From: Bacteroides mediterraneensis
GTDB taxonomy: Bacteria > Bacteroidota > Bacteroidia > Bacteroidales > Bacteroidaceae
Direction of reading: 5' to 3'
Length of the DNA stretch: 64,000 nt
NCBI RefSeq assembly: GCF_900128455.1
Contig: NZ_LT635783.1
Location: 3,276,546-3,340,545 of the forward strand
Below, in pieces: positions 26,702 to 35,411 of this stretch (positions within the stretch are counted from its first letter, which is position 1; every line of letters begins with the position of its first letter). The position numbers and the translations under genes are program-made. The notes beneath the pieces were generated by a model. The model made no database searches. It was not told where the DNA came from and saw only the letters and a list, made by a program, of their open reading frames with translations.

Positions 26702-27802
26702 ATGAATACCGAACGGAAAATCATTCACATAGACATGGACGCCTTCTATGCGTCGGTCGAACAACGCGACCATCCTGAGCTGAAAGGAAAACCCATCGCG
26801 GTGGGGCATGCGGAAAAAAGGGGCGTAGTGGCCGCCGCCAGCTACGAGGCCCGCAAATTCGGGGTACGTTCGGCCATGTCGTCTCAAAAGGCCAAGAAAC
26901 TGTGCCCGCAGCTGATTTTCGTGGAGGGCCGGATGGAGGTGTACAAAAGTGTGTCGGCACAGATTCACGAAATTTTCCACGAATATACCGACCTCATCGA
27001 ACCCATTTCGCTGGATGAAGCCTTTCTGGACGTCACCCACAACAAGAAAGGGATTCCCTTGGCCGTAGACATTGCCCGGGAAATCAAACAGCGCATCCGC
27101 CAGGACCTTCATCTGATAGCCTCAGCCGGGGTGTCCTACAACAAGTTTCTGGCAAAGATAGCCTCCGACTACCGGAAGCCCGACGGACTCTGCACCATTC
27201 ATCCCGACCAGGCCGAAGAGTTTATCCGGCATCTGCCCATCGAAGCTTTCTGGGGAGTGGGGCCCATCACGGCCAAAAAGATGCACACGCTGGGCATCTA
27301 CAACGGGGATACCCTCCGCCAATGTTCATTGGAAATGCTGCAACGGCAGTTTGGAAAGAACGGTCTCATTTATTTCAATTTCGCCCGCGGCATCGACGAC
27401 CGCCCCGTGGAAGCAGTCCGCATCCGCAAGTCCATCGGCTGCGAACACACGCTGGAGAAAGACCTCTCAGCCGAAATGGCCCTCATTATCGAGCTGTATC
27501 ACGTGGCGCGTGAACTCATCGAGCGGCTGAAAACCAAAGATTTCAAGGGAAACACCCTCACCTTGAAGGTGAAATTCGACGATTTTTCCCAAATCACCCG
27601 CAGTGTCAGTGTCAAGCACCCCCTGCAACGTCTGGAAGAGATTCTTCCTTTGGCCAAACGGCTGTTGAAAGGAGTAGACCACAGTCAGCATGCCATCCGC
27701 CTGCTAGGGCTGTCTGTGTCCAATCCTCCGGAAGAAAAGGAAAGAGATACAGCCCACACTTCCGGCCCCATCCAGCTGGAGCTGGAGTTTAAAGAGGAAT
27801 GA
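26702..27802 (+). CDS. dinB: DNA polymerase IV (Y-family)
   Basis: 366 residues from ATG at 26702; a TTG at 26669 has no family support. Palm motif I is IIHIDMDAFYASVEQRD. The second catalytic motif is ISLDEAFLDVT. VVAAASYEARKFGVRSAMSS is the fingers region. ASAGVSYNKFLAKIASDYRKPDG and the helix-hairpin-helix WGVGPITAKKMHTLGI form the thumb. The little-finger domain spans about 235-345. The C-terminus (GPIQLELEF) ends in a likely beta-clamp motif. Performs translesion synthesis. Convergent with hsdR. Confidence 0.94.
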   Translation: MNTERKIIHIDMDAFYASVEQRDHPELKGKPIAVGHAEKRGVVAAASYEARKFGVRSAMSSQKAKKLCPQLIFVEGRMEVYKSVSAQIHEIFHEYTDLIEPISLDEAFLDVTHNKKGIPLAVDIAREIKQRIRQDLHLIASAGVSYNKFLAKIASDYRKPDGLCTIHPDQAEEFIRHLPIEAFWGVGPITAKKMHTLGIYNGDTLRQCSLEMLQRQFGKNGLIYFNFARGIDDRPVEAVRIRKSIGCEHTLEKDLSAEMALIIELYHVARELIERLKTKDFKGNTLTLKVKFDDFSQITRSVSVKHPLQRLEEILPLAKRLLKGVDHSQHAIRLLGLSVSNPPEEKERDTAHTSGPIQLELEFKEE

Positions 27803-27824
27803 CCAAATCGTAACTTAAAAAACA

Positions 27825-30800
27825 CTACTTTTTATGATATTCTACGTCTTCTTCTGCTGCCATTGAATGATCAACTCCACCAAAGTAATACACTTTCGGT
27901 TCATTTATAGTGGAGTCATTATCCGTCCACTGCTCGCATTGGCGTATCACCGTTTCAAGAGCATTAGCGGCTTCTTCAGGAGGATAGTGGTATTTTTTCA
28001 ACAACCGCTTCACCATTTTACGCATACCCGCACGGGCCGACTCCTTCTTCTGCCAGTCTATCGTACGGTTTTGGCGAAGAATTTCCGTCAATTCTTTGGT
28101 CATGGCCACCAGTTGCTCGTTGGTATAGACATCCTGCACAGCCTGTGGCTTGGTCAAGGCATCGTAAAAAGATTTCTCCTCCCTCGTAAGTCCCAAATCA
28201 TTCCCTGCCGATTCGGACGAGGAAATTTCCTTTGCCAGTGTCAAGAGCTCCTGTATCACTTCTTCGTTGGTTAGCAACCCTTTCAGATAGTTCGATAAAG
28301 AACGATTCAGCAGGTCTGAGAATTTTTCTGCTTGCACGATATTTGTCTTCTGATATAAGGAAACCCGTTCGGCCAAGAGCCTTTTCAATAATTCGACTGC
28401 AATATTCTTCTCTTTCATCTTGGAAACCTCCTCCAAAAATGTGGTATCGAACAATGAAAATTCCGCTTTGACATCCGAGAAAAGATTGATTACGCCATCA
28501 CTCTTGACACTTTGCTTGAGCAACTCACCAATACGCGCATTGATTTCACGTTTAGACACTTTTCCTTTTCCTGTCATCCGTGAAAGTAAGGTACGGACGG
28601 TTTCAAAAAATGCAGCTTCATAGCGTTGCGGTTCATCCAGCAAACTACGGCACAATGTAATAGAGTTGTGCAACAACATCGCTTCTTTCAAGAATAACTG
28701 TTGCTGCTCCTGCTTTTCAGCCGATAGGATAAAATTTACACCCCCTTTTATGATTTGGGCACACTCTGCATCTGATGCTGTACGGAAACGGCTGTAATCG
28801 TAGCCATGAAACAAATCCTGACATATTTCCAACTTCTCCTTAAACTTGAGCAAAGCCGTTTCTTTAATGTCAGGATTACCAAAGTTTTTACGGTCACGCC
28901 GGGTGTAATCATGCATAGCTTCCTTTAAAGCCTTGGCTATGCCGATATAATCCACAACCAATCCACCCGCCTTACCGTTGAATACCCGGTTCACACGTGC
29001 TATAGCCTGCATCAAGTTGTGCCCACTCATGGGCTTGTACACATACATGGTAGCCAGCGACGGCACATCAAATCCTGTCAGCCACATATCCACCACAATG
29101 GCAATCTTCATCGGGTCCTCATTATCCTTGAAGCGCTTGGCCAGTTCTTTTTTGTATTGTTTGTTACCTATGATGGCATGCCATTCTTCAGGATCTTTGT
29201 TGCTGGCCGTCATCACCACCTTCACTTTTTCTCCCCAATCGGGACGCAGTTCTAGCAATTTATTATAAATGCGCATGGCTATCGTGCGCGAATAAGCCAC
29301 AATCATAGCTTTACCCGTCAGCTCATATTGCCGGTTTTCTTCGTAATGTTTCAATATATCACGGCACAAAGAATCAATAGTAGCAGGGGCACCTAAAATT
29401 TCTTCCAGATGCGACATCTCCTTTTTGCTCTTCTCTATCTGTTCCTCCGTAGCCCCTTCGTCGGCCAACAGTTCATATTCATCATCAATGGCTTTCAGGG
29501 TCGCTTCATCCAGGTTCAGATTAATCACACGCGATTCGTAATAGACAGGACATGTAGCTCCATCGGCCACTGCCTGTGTCATGTCGTAGACATCAATATA
29601 GTTGCCGAACACTTCTACCGTATCCCTGTCTTTTGTAGAAATAGGCGTACCTGTAAAGCCGATGTACGAGGCATTGGGCAAACAATCGTGAATAATCCGG
29701 GCGGTACCTATAACCCGTTTGGCCACTTCTTCCCCTTTCTTGTTTCTCGTCATCCGGATCTTTTCTTCAAAACCGTATTGCCCACGATGCGCCTCATCGG
29801 TCATCACCACAATGTTTTTTCGGAGAGAAAGCGGTTCGGGCGACTCTTCAAACTTCTGCATGGTGGTGAAAATGATACCGTTAGCTTCACGCCCTGCCAA
29901 CAGCGATTTCAAGTCTTCACGACTTTTGGCTTGTACAGGTTCCTGACGCAAAAAATCTTTGCATTTGGCAAACTGTGTATAAAGCTGGTCGTCAAGGTCA
30001 TTACGGTCAGTAATCACCACGATGGTAGGTTGCGACAATTCGTTTTGCAACAGATGAGCATAAAACACCATCGACAAGGATTTTCCACTACCTTGGGTGT
30101 GCCAGAAAACTCCAATCTTACCGTCATTCTGTACCGCAATTTTGGTTCGTTCGATGGCTTTCTTCACGGCAAAATACTGATGATAGGCCGCCAGTATTTT
30201 AGCTGCCCCTGCTTCATCTTTTGAAAAGCAGACAAGATTCCGGATGATGTCCAGCAGCTGTTCACGTTGGAAAATCCCTTCAACAAACGTATCATAGTCC
30301 GCAAAATCCGTACTTTCATAATCTCCGTCCTTGGTTTTCCATTCCATGTAACGATCTTCCTTGCTGGTAATGGTTCCAGCTTTCGAGCAGGCCATGTCAC
30401 TCATCACACAGAACACATTGTAGACGAACAGCGAAGGAATCTCCTGCATGTAGTTGCGCAGTTGCCGATAAGCCTCCGAAGCATCCGTTTCCTCCCTCGA
30501 AGGTGATTTCAGTTCCATCACTACCAGAGGCAGTCCGTTGACAAACACAATGAGGTCTGCCCGTTTCTCCGAATGTTCCACAAATGTCCATTGATTGACA
30601 ATCTGAAAATCATTTCGTTCTGTATGGTCATAGTCTATCAGATACACCAAGTCGTTGCGCTGCTCCTTTCCATCGAAGTACGACACCTCAACGCCGTGTT
30701 GCAAATAGTCCATGAACAGTTCGTTCTTCTGGTTCAGGCTCCCTGTATCTATATCCTTCAGTTTGGCTATCGCTTCCTGTATGGCAGCCCGCGGCTTTCC

Positions 30801-30953
30801 TCTGTTCAGATTGCCGAGACTTGTCAACAGCTGCTCTTCATAAAATGGTACATAGTAATCTCGCTCAATATCAGGCCCATACAAATGCTGGTAACCCATC
30901 TGTTCGAAAAGGGCTATCAACGCTTTTTCGTAATTATCTTCCGTGAATGACAT
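27825..30953 (-). CDS. hsdR: Type I restriction enzyme R subunit
   Basis: 1042 residues. The N-terminal PD-(D/E)xK nuclease is complete: RADLIVFVNGLPLVVMELKS gives D133, E147 and K149. The translocase has Walker A WHTQGSGKSLSM, DEAH box VMTDEAHRGQYG, motif III GFTGTPIS, and late helicase motifs WLTGFDVPSL and QAIARVNRVF. A C-terminal helical domain follows, for contact with the methylase core. It cuts DNA far from the target after translocation, together with HsdM and HsdS. It is 31 bases after the AAA gene and intact, although hsdS looks broken. Confidence 0.95.
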   Translation of the reverse strand: MSFTEDNYEKALIALFEQMGYQHLYGPDIERDYYVPFYEEQLLTSLGNLNRGKPRAAIQEAIAKLKDIDTGSLNQKNELFMDYLQHGVEVSYFDGKEQRNDLVYLIDYDHTERNDFQIVNQWTFVEHSEKRADLIVFVNGLPLVVMELKSPSREETDASEAYRQLRNYMQEIPSLFVYNVFCVMSDMACSKAGTITSKEDRYMEWKTKDGDYESTDFADYDTFVEGIFQREQLLDIIRNLVCFSKDEAGAAKILAAYHQYFAVKKAIERTKIAVQNDGKIGVFWHTQGSGKSLSMVFYAHLLQNELSQPTIVVITDRNDLDDQLYTQFAKCKDFLRQEPVQAKSREDLKSLLAGREANGIIFTTMQKFEESPEPLSLRKNIVVMTDEAHRGQYGFEEKIRMTRNKKGEEVAKRVIGTARIIHDCLPNASYIGFTGTPISTKDRDTVEVFGNYIDVYDMTQAVADGATCPVYYESRVINLNLDEATLKAIDDEYELLADEGATEEQIEKSKKEMSHLEEILGAPATIDSLCRDILKHYEENRQYELTGKAMIVAYSRTIAMRIYNKLLELRPDWGEKVKVVMTASNKDPEEWHAIIGNKQYKKELAKRFKDNEDPMKIAIVVDMWLTGFDVPSLATMYVYKPMSGHNLMQAIARVNRVFNGKAGGLVVDYIGIAKALKEAMHDYTRRDRKNFGNPDIKETALLKFKEKLEICQDLFHGYDYSRFRTASDAECAQIIKGGVNFILSAEKQEQQQLFLKEAMLLHNSITLCRSLLDEPQRYEAAFFETVRTLLSRMTGKGKVSKREINARIGELLKQSVKSDGVINLFSDVKAEFSLFDTTFLEEVSKMKEKNIAVELLKRLLAERVSLYQKTNIVQAEKFSDLLNRSLSNYLKGLLTNEEVIQELLTLAKEISSSESAGNDLGLTREEKSFYDALTKPQAVQDVYTNEQLVAMTKELTEILRQNRTIDWQKKESARAGMRKMVKRLLKKYHYPPEEAANALETVIRQCEQWTDNDSTINEPKVYYFGGVDHSMAAEEDVEYHKK

Positions 30954-30984
30954 GACGCATCCGTTTTAACAAGTTTCCAACCGT

Positions 30985-32019
30985 TCAATCCATTCGTTGA
31001 ACAGAATACATTTCTTTCTGATAGTCTCCAGTCCTATTTCTAAAGCCAAGATCTAGCCTTTCCATCACTGACACACCTTCAACCTGATTGACAGTAATCA
31101 CATTTTCGGCATCGAAATTGGTAATCAGGTCCGCACTTTGAGTTGCAACAATGACTTGCGTCCCTCTGGCCGCAACCGATTTTATCAGTCCGGCTAATTT
31201 CTGAATAGCCAAGGGATGCAGTCCCAGTTCAGGCTCGTCAATGATAATAACCTTGGGTGGAACAGGTTGCAAGAACAGCGTTGTCAACGCAATGAAGCGC
31301 ACTGTGCCATCGGAGAGGTCCGTCGGCCCGTAAATGGTCGAGCTGAATTTATCTGTCCACTGCAGACGAACCGTATCGGCTGCGCTTACGTTGAAATAGA
31401 AATCGCTGAAATAAGGAGCAATGCTCTGAATGACACGTACAATCCGTTTGTAGGTAATAGGAGAATTCTCTCGGATACCATACAGAAAAGCCGCCAGATT
31501 TTCCCCTTTCTCATACAGATAATACACATCGTTCACAATGTGACTTTCTTTGGTGAACGGGGAGCTTTTGCCCGTGTCATGGAAATGATACTTCTTTATC
31601 TCAGACAGGTATTTCTTGATGTATTCACCTCTTGACAGTCCGTTATACGACTTGATATTGGCTTCATTCCCAAAACTGGCTATATCAAAAGACGAATTGT
31701 GATACCCCAGCTTTTCTTTAGAGAAAACAAATCTATTGTCTCCTTCTTTCAGTTCAAATGAATAGAAATTATCTTTGAAATAAATTGTGGCGCAAATCGT
31801 ATCCGTAACCTTGCTGCCCTGAAAGAAGTATTTGTCTATGCCTCCTCCCAGTGCCACATATTCCGTGAGCTTTTGTTCATATAGTCGATTCAGAAACTCG
31901 AAGAAGGACAGGAAGTTACTTTTTCCTGATCCGTTTGAACCTATCAATATATTGATGGGAAGCAAGTCAAGTGTCAGATTCCGGAAAGACTTATATCCTT
32001 TTATTTCTATTTTGTCCAT
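30985..32019 (-). CDS. AAA family ATPase (RloA/AAA15-like)
   Basis: 344 residues. Walker A is NILIGSNGSGKSNFLSFFEF near 25-45; the Q-loop region is poorly defined. The signature segment is GPTDLSDGTVRFIALTTLF. Walker B plus D-loop reads VIIIDEPELGLHPLAIQ, and the H-loop area QVIVATQSADLITNF. This is the SMC/ABC-type ATPase fold of RloA, OLD and AAA15 proteins, often in defence loci with a nuclease partner. None follows it directly: hsdR begins 31 bases on. The last 25 residues do not look like the family ending. Confidence 0.85.
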   Translation of the reverse strand: MDKIEIKGYKSFRNLTLDLLPINILIGSNGSGKSNFLSFFEFLNRLYEQKLTEYVALGGGIDKYFFQGSKVTDTICATIYFKDNFYSFELKEGDNRFVFSKEKLGYHNSSFDIASFGNEANIKSYNGLSRGEYIKKYLSEIKKYHFHDTGKSSPFTKESHIVNDVYYLYEKGENLAAFLYGIRENSPITYKRIVRVIQSIAPYFSDFYFNVSAADTVRLQWTDKFSSTIYGPTDLSDGTVRFIALTTLFLQPVPPKVIIIDEPELGLHPLAIQKLAGLIKSVAARGTQVIVATQSADLITNFDAENVITVNQVEGVSVMERLDLGFRNRTGDYQKEMYSVQRMD

Positions 32020-32041
32020 AATTTGATGTTATTGGGGAGTG

Positions 32042-32098
32042 ACTATCGCAAAGATAGTAATTTTTCTCCGCTAAACTATCTGAAGTTTTCGGATAGTT
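32042..32098 (-). promoter_or_regulatory. Promoter and possible operator of the AAA-hsdR pair
   Basis: The minus strand carries TATCTTTG at 32056-32049, a full -7 consensus match, 29 bases before the AAA start. It is framed by ACTATC-N5-GATAGT (32042-32058). A second repeat, AACTATC-N11-GATAGTT, lies at 32074-32098, around the -33 area. Four copies of one six-base half-site surround the promoter, which suggests binding of a dimeric regulator. Inference only. Confidence 0.45.
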
Positions 32099-32461
32099 GA
32101 CTTTTGCAATATCTCTTCCAAGTATATTCTCAAGAGATGATTAATAACGGCTAGTCAATATATTAATTATCAATATTTTTTGTTCCATTTAGGAAGTTTG
32201 GAATGCTTTGAATAATAATCTTGAATTAAGGCAGCTTCATAATATGCTGGAAGAAAAAGTTTCTCATCTATAATAAACCATTCTATATATAAAACTTTTA
32301 ATCGTTTGTCTTCGTTTATTTTCTTGATGAAAAAATCTTCTCTGCGCATATTTTCTTGTTTGTTCTTTATGCGCCTCTTTAATTGTTGTTCCGTAAAATT
32401 ACCATCTGTATAGGCAGTTCCTCCTTTTCCAATATAAAGTAATTCACCTTCACTGGAGTTT

Positions 32462-32471
32462 GCATATATTC
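32462..32471. repeat. Left copy of the target site duplication
   Basis: GCATATATTC, identical to 35292-35301 on the far side of the IS. The next base also matches the inferred original site, so the duplication could be read as 11 bp. Confidence 0.8.
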
Positions 32472-32555
32472 TGCCGAAAACGGAGCATCCCCACCCACTC
32501 TGAACGGCTTAATCCATCCAGTTTTACCGCTAAATTGGCCTTGAAAAGTGCCTGA

Positions 32556-32807
32556 AAAACGGAGTATATCCGTTCATTTCAGCTAAAAACGCCACAAAAC
32601 GCCATAAAAAACGGAGCATATCCGTTCAGTGGTTTGGATATTACGATAGAATCTCCGTTTTCTCTACAGAAATCGGAGTATATCCGTTCACTAATGAGAA
32701 TGTAATAATACTATAATCAGTTGTCTACATACGGAAAACGGAGTATATCCGTTCACCTTCTCACAGAAACGACAATGCCTGCATAAAAAACGGAGCATGT
32801 CCGTTCA
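32556..32807 (+). repeat. Left-end transposase-binding repeats of the IS
   Basis: Five 21-bp repeats with core CGGAGTATATCCGTTCA and small variants, at 32556, 32608, 32670, 32735 and 32787. Unit starts are 52 to 65 bases apart. A degenerate sixth sits at the very end (32476). Multiple terminal repeats that bind the transposase are a known trait of IS21. Confidence 0.8.
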
Positions 32808-32864
32808 CTTGCTACTCTTTTCCCGTATCTTGTATGCAGAAAACAATCTTCATACGATACGACT

Positions 32865-34427
32865 ATGGCAGGAAAAAGTAAGAATATGAGCCAGATCAAA
32901 CAACTTCTTCTACTAAAGAAGAGCGGAATCTCCAACCGCAAGGCTGCTGATATAATCGGCATGAACAAGGAGACAGTGAACAACTACATGAATAAGGTCA
33001 ACGCTGACAGTCTGAGCCTTGATGAACTTATCAGGTTGGATGATCCCATTCTTGAGCACCGTCTCAAGGGCGGCAATCCTGCATATAGCGACAAGCGTTT
33101 TGAAACATTCAAAGCCCTTCTTCCATATCTTCAGGAGGAGATGAAGCGCAAGCATGTCACGCTGAAGCTGCTTTGGGAAGAATACCGTAATGAGCATCCG
33201 GATGACCACTACAGCCTGACACAGTTCCGTTTTCATTACAATCAGAACACAGAGGCCAGGAAGGAGTCGCCATCCACCATACTTGCCGACATGCGTACGG
33301 GCGGCGAAAAGCTTTTCCTCGATTTTGCCGGTGATACTATGGGATACGTTGACATGGAAACCGGTGAGGTCGTCCAGTGTCAGGCTTTTGTAGCCACTCT
33401 GCCTGCAAGCGACTACGGTTATATCCTCTTCGTACGTTCACAGCGTACAGAAGACTTTGTATATGCCATAACGCAGTGCCTGAAACATCTTGGCGGCGTA
33501 CCAAAGATGCTTGTCCCTGACAACCTTAAAGCTGCTGTTGTCAAGACCGACAGATATGAGCCTTCACTTAACCGTGTAATGGAGGATATGGCCAATCATT
33601 ACGGTACGGTCATCATACCGGCACGTCCCGTACACCCTAAAGATAAAAGCAACGTGGAAGGGACCGTGAGGCTTGTCTATATGCGTGTGTTTGCCGAACT
33701 CCGCAATGAAACCTTCCATTCACTGGAAGAGCTTAACCGGGCAGCCTCACTCAAAATGAAAGCGCACAACCAGAAACGCATGCAAAAGCATCCTTACACG
33801 CGTGAGGAACGGTTCCTTGCCGTAGACAAGCCAAATCTTATGCCACTGCCTGACAGAGATTTTGAGATTGTGTCATATACCGATTTGAAGGTGTCAACCA
33901 ACTGCTGTATCTATCTTGGACGTGACCAGCACTATTATACAGTACCGTATCAGTATATATCCAAAACCGCACATGTCGCATATACACGCACACTGGTAAA
34001 AGTATATGTGGACGGTGAGCTTGTAGCCACTCACCTACGTGATTACAACAGGGGAAAGTATACTATCGTAAAGGAGCATCTTGCAAGCAATTCCCGGGAA
34101 TACAGAGGGATGAGTGCAAAATCATACATAGAGCGTGCCGAGCGTGCATCCGGCATACTGGGAGATGTAATCCGCCGCATATTTTATTCTTCCACAATGC
34201 CTCCGGAGACTCATTACAAGACCTGCGACGGGCTTCTAAACCTGCAAAGGAGCAGTGATCCGGTCGTTTTCCAAAAAGCCTGCGAGGCAGCCCTGAATGT
34301 AGACAGATGCAACTATCGCTTTATCCGTTTACTGGTAGAGAGCAAGTGTGCCGGTGTGGGGCAACCTTCATCTTCCTTTGCTCCTCCGCAGCACTGTAAT
34401 ATCCGTGGAAAAGCACAGTTCAAATGA
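32865..34427 (+). CDS. istA: IS21 transposase IstA
   Basis: 520 residues. The N-terminal helix-turn-helix (KQLLLLKKSGISNRKAADII, then MNKETVNNYM) binds the terminal repeats. The DDE integrase core has D153 in LFLDFAGDTMGYVD, D219 in MLVPDNLKAAV and E265 in KSNVEGTVRLVYM, at standard spacing. A C-terminal beta-barrel-like part is seen around 340-400 (YYTVPYQYISKTAHVAYT). The start is the ATG at 32865 just after the repeat region. Confidence 0.95.
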   Translation: MAGKSKNMSQIKQLLLLKKSGISNRKAADIIGMNKETVNNYMNKVNADSLSLDELIRLDDPILEHRLKGGNPAYSDKRFETFKALLPYLQEEMKRKHVTLKLLWEEYRNEHPDDHYSLTQFRFHYNQNTEARKESPSTILADMRTGGEKLFLDFAGDTMGYVDMETGEVVQCQAFVATLPASDYGYILFVRSQRTEDFVYAITQCLKHLGGVPKMLVPDNLKAAVVKTDRYEPSLNRVMEDMANHYGTVIIPARPVHPKDKSNVEGTVRLVYMRVFAELRNETFHSLEELNRAASLKMKAHNQKRMQKHPYTREERFLAVDKPNLMPLPDRDFEIVSYTDLKVSTNCCIYLGRDQHYYTVPYQYISKTAHVAYTRTLVKVYVDGELVATHLRDYNRGKYTIVKEHLASNSREYRGMSAKSYIERAERASGILGDVIRRIFYSSTMPPETHYKTCDGLLNLQRSSDPVVFQKACEAALNVDRCNYRFIRLLVESKCAGVGQPSSSFAPPQHCNIRGKAQFK

Positions 34428-34456
34428 CAGACTTCTAACACTCAAAACAAATAACG

Positions 34457-35212
34457 ATGGATGAAATTATCAATGCTCTAAGAAACCTTAAGATGCCTGG
34501 AATGGCCCATTACTGGGCTACCATGCAGGAGACGCGACAGGCAGAGTCGCTCTCCTTGAAAGACGGTCTGCAACTGCTTATACAGGCTGAACTGGATAAC
34601 CGGAATCAAAGCCGGAATGCCCGTCTGATAAAAAAAGCACACTTCCGTTATCAGGCTTCCATAAGTGAAGTTATCTATGACTGCAAGCGTGGCGTGGACA
34701 AGCAGAAAGTACTTAATCTTGCCACTTGTGACTATGTGAAAAACGGGGTATCCATACTTATTACGGGTGCTGCCGGTACCGGTAAAAGCTGGTTGGGTAC
34801 AGCGTTTGGTCATCAGGCCTGCATGAACGGATATAAGGTTGCTTATTATAACCTGTACAGGCTCTTCGAGGAAATAAGCCTTGCCCGTATATCCAGTACC
34901 CTGCATCGTTTCTTCGCCAAGCTGGCACAGACTGACCTGCTTATACTGGACGACTTCGGCATGAAAGTTCTTGACGGACAACAGTTACTTGACTTTATGG
35001 AGATTATAGAAGACCGCCATGGACAAAAAGCTACGATCATCATATCACAACTGCCGGTTGCCAACTGGTACGATGTGATGAAAGGCAACACGACTGCAGC
35101 TGATGCAATATTAGACAGGTTGGTACACACAAGTGTGCGCTTCGAGCTACAAGGCAGCAGTTTACGTCAAAAAAGACATCAAAACTGCAACGTTACAGAC
35201 GAAAATCAATAA
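34457..35212 (+). CDS. istB: IS21 helper ATPase IstB
   Basis: 251 residues of the DnaA/DnaC-like AAA+ family. The N-terminal helices (MDEIINALRNLKMPGMAHYW) are typical of IstB. Walker A is GAAGTGKS (104-111), Walker B LLILDDFGM (161-169), sensor I TIIISQLPVANWYDV, and arginine finger region ILDRLVHTSVRFEL. It assembles on target DNA and recruits IstA. It begins 29 bases after istA. Confidence 0.95.
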   Translation: MDEIINALRNLKMPGMAHYWATMQETRQAESLSLKDGLQLLIQAELDNRNQSRNARLIKKAHFRYQASISEVIYDCKRGVDKQKVLNLATCDYVKNGVSILITGAAGTGKSWLGTAFGHQACMNGYKVAYYNLYRLFEEISLARISSTLHRFFAKLAQTDLLILDDFGMKVLDGQQLLDFMEIIEDRHGQKATIIISQLPVANWYDVMKGNTTAADAILDRLVHTSVRFELQGSSLRQKRHQNCNVTDENQ

Positions 35213-35245
35213 ATTTGCATCGCCATAGGTAAAGAGTATGAAAAG

Positions 35246-35291
35246 TGAACGGATATCACCGTTTTGGGTGAACGGATATCAACCGTTTTCA
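35246..35291 (-). repeat. Right-end transposase-binding repeats of the IS
   Basis: Two inverted copies of the left-end repeat (35246-35265 and 35269-35290). Each contains TGAACGGATAT and ends in CCGTTTT, only three bases apart. Confidence 0.75.
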
Positions 35292-35301
35292 GCATATATT
35301 C
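35292..35301. repeat. Right copy of the target site duplication
   Basis: GCATATATTC, identical to 32462-32471. Confidence 0.8.
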
Positions 35302-35411
35302 TATAAACTCCATATCCATTGGGTATTTCTTTTGTTTTTTGTGATAAAGAGTCACCTATTTCAAAAGTGAAATATCCTTGTTTTATGAATTGAAAATTGT
35401 CCATTATAGTT

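Larger units (their letters stand above)
32472..35291 (+). mobile_element. IS21-family insertion sequence with istA and istB
   Basis: About 2820 bp bounded by TG at 32472 and CA at 35291. The ends are related inverted repeats: GAAAACGG near the left end and its reverse complement CCGTTTTC at the right end. A 10-bp duplication of GCATATATTC flanks it. It carries the two genes of the family in the usual order and several internal terminal repeats. Both frames are intact, so the copy may be active. It inserted in the direction opposite to the interrupted gene. Confidence 0.93.
32170..35404 (-). pseudogene. GIY-YIG nuclease-like gene split by the IS21 element
   Basis: The 5' part (35404-35292, ATG at 35404) reads MDNFQFIKQGYFTFEIGDSL and on to GVYRIYA. 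The 3' part (32471-32170) reads ANSSEGELLYIGKGGT to the stop at 32172-32170. Removing 32472-35301 (the IS and one copy of the 10-bp duplication) joins them in frame: 405 bases, 134 residues plus stop. The joined protein has GVYRIYA and LLYIGKGGT (GIY-YIG motifs at about 32 and 47), an RR pair at 77-78, a glutamate in PAYYEAALIQ and an asparagine in KWNKKY, all at suitable places for the catalytic set. The gene starts seven bases after the hsdS stop. Confidence 0.85.

Noticed and set aside
26648-27112. 154-codon minus-strand frame overlapping dinB.
   Set aside because: dinB has every catalytic motif on the plus strand; the opposite frame has none.
29409-30224. Open frame of 271 codons on the plus strand.
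   Set aside because: Antisense to the helicase core of hsdR; no promoter or motif.
32556-32807. Regularly spaced 21-bp repeats that resemble a short CRISPR array (spacers 31-44 bp).
   Set aside because: The repeats vary, spacer lengths are uneven, no cas gene is near, inverted copies occur at the other IS end, and the position fits IS21 transposase sites.
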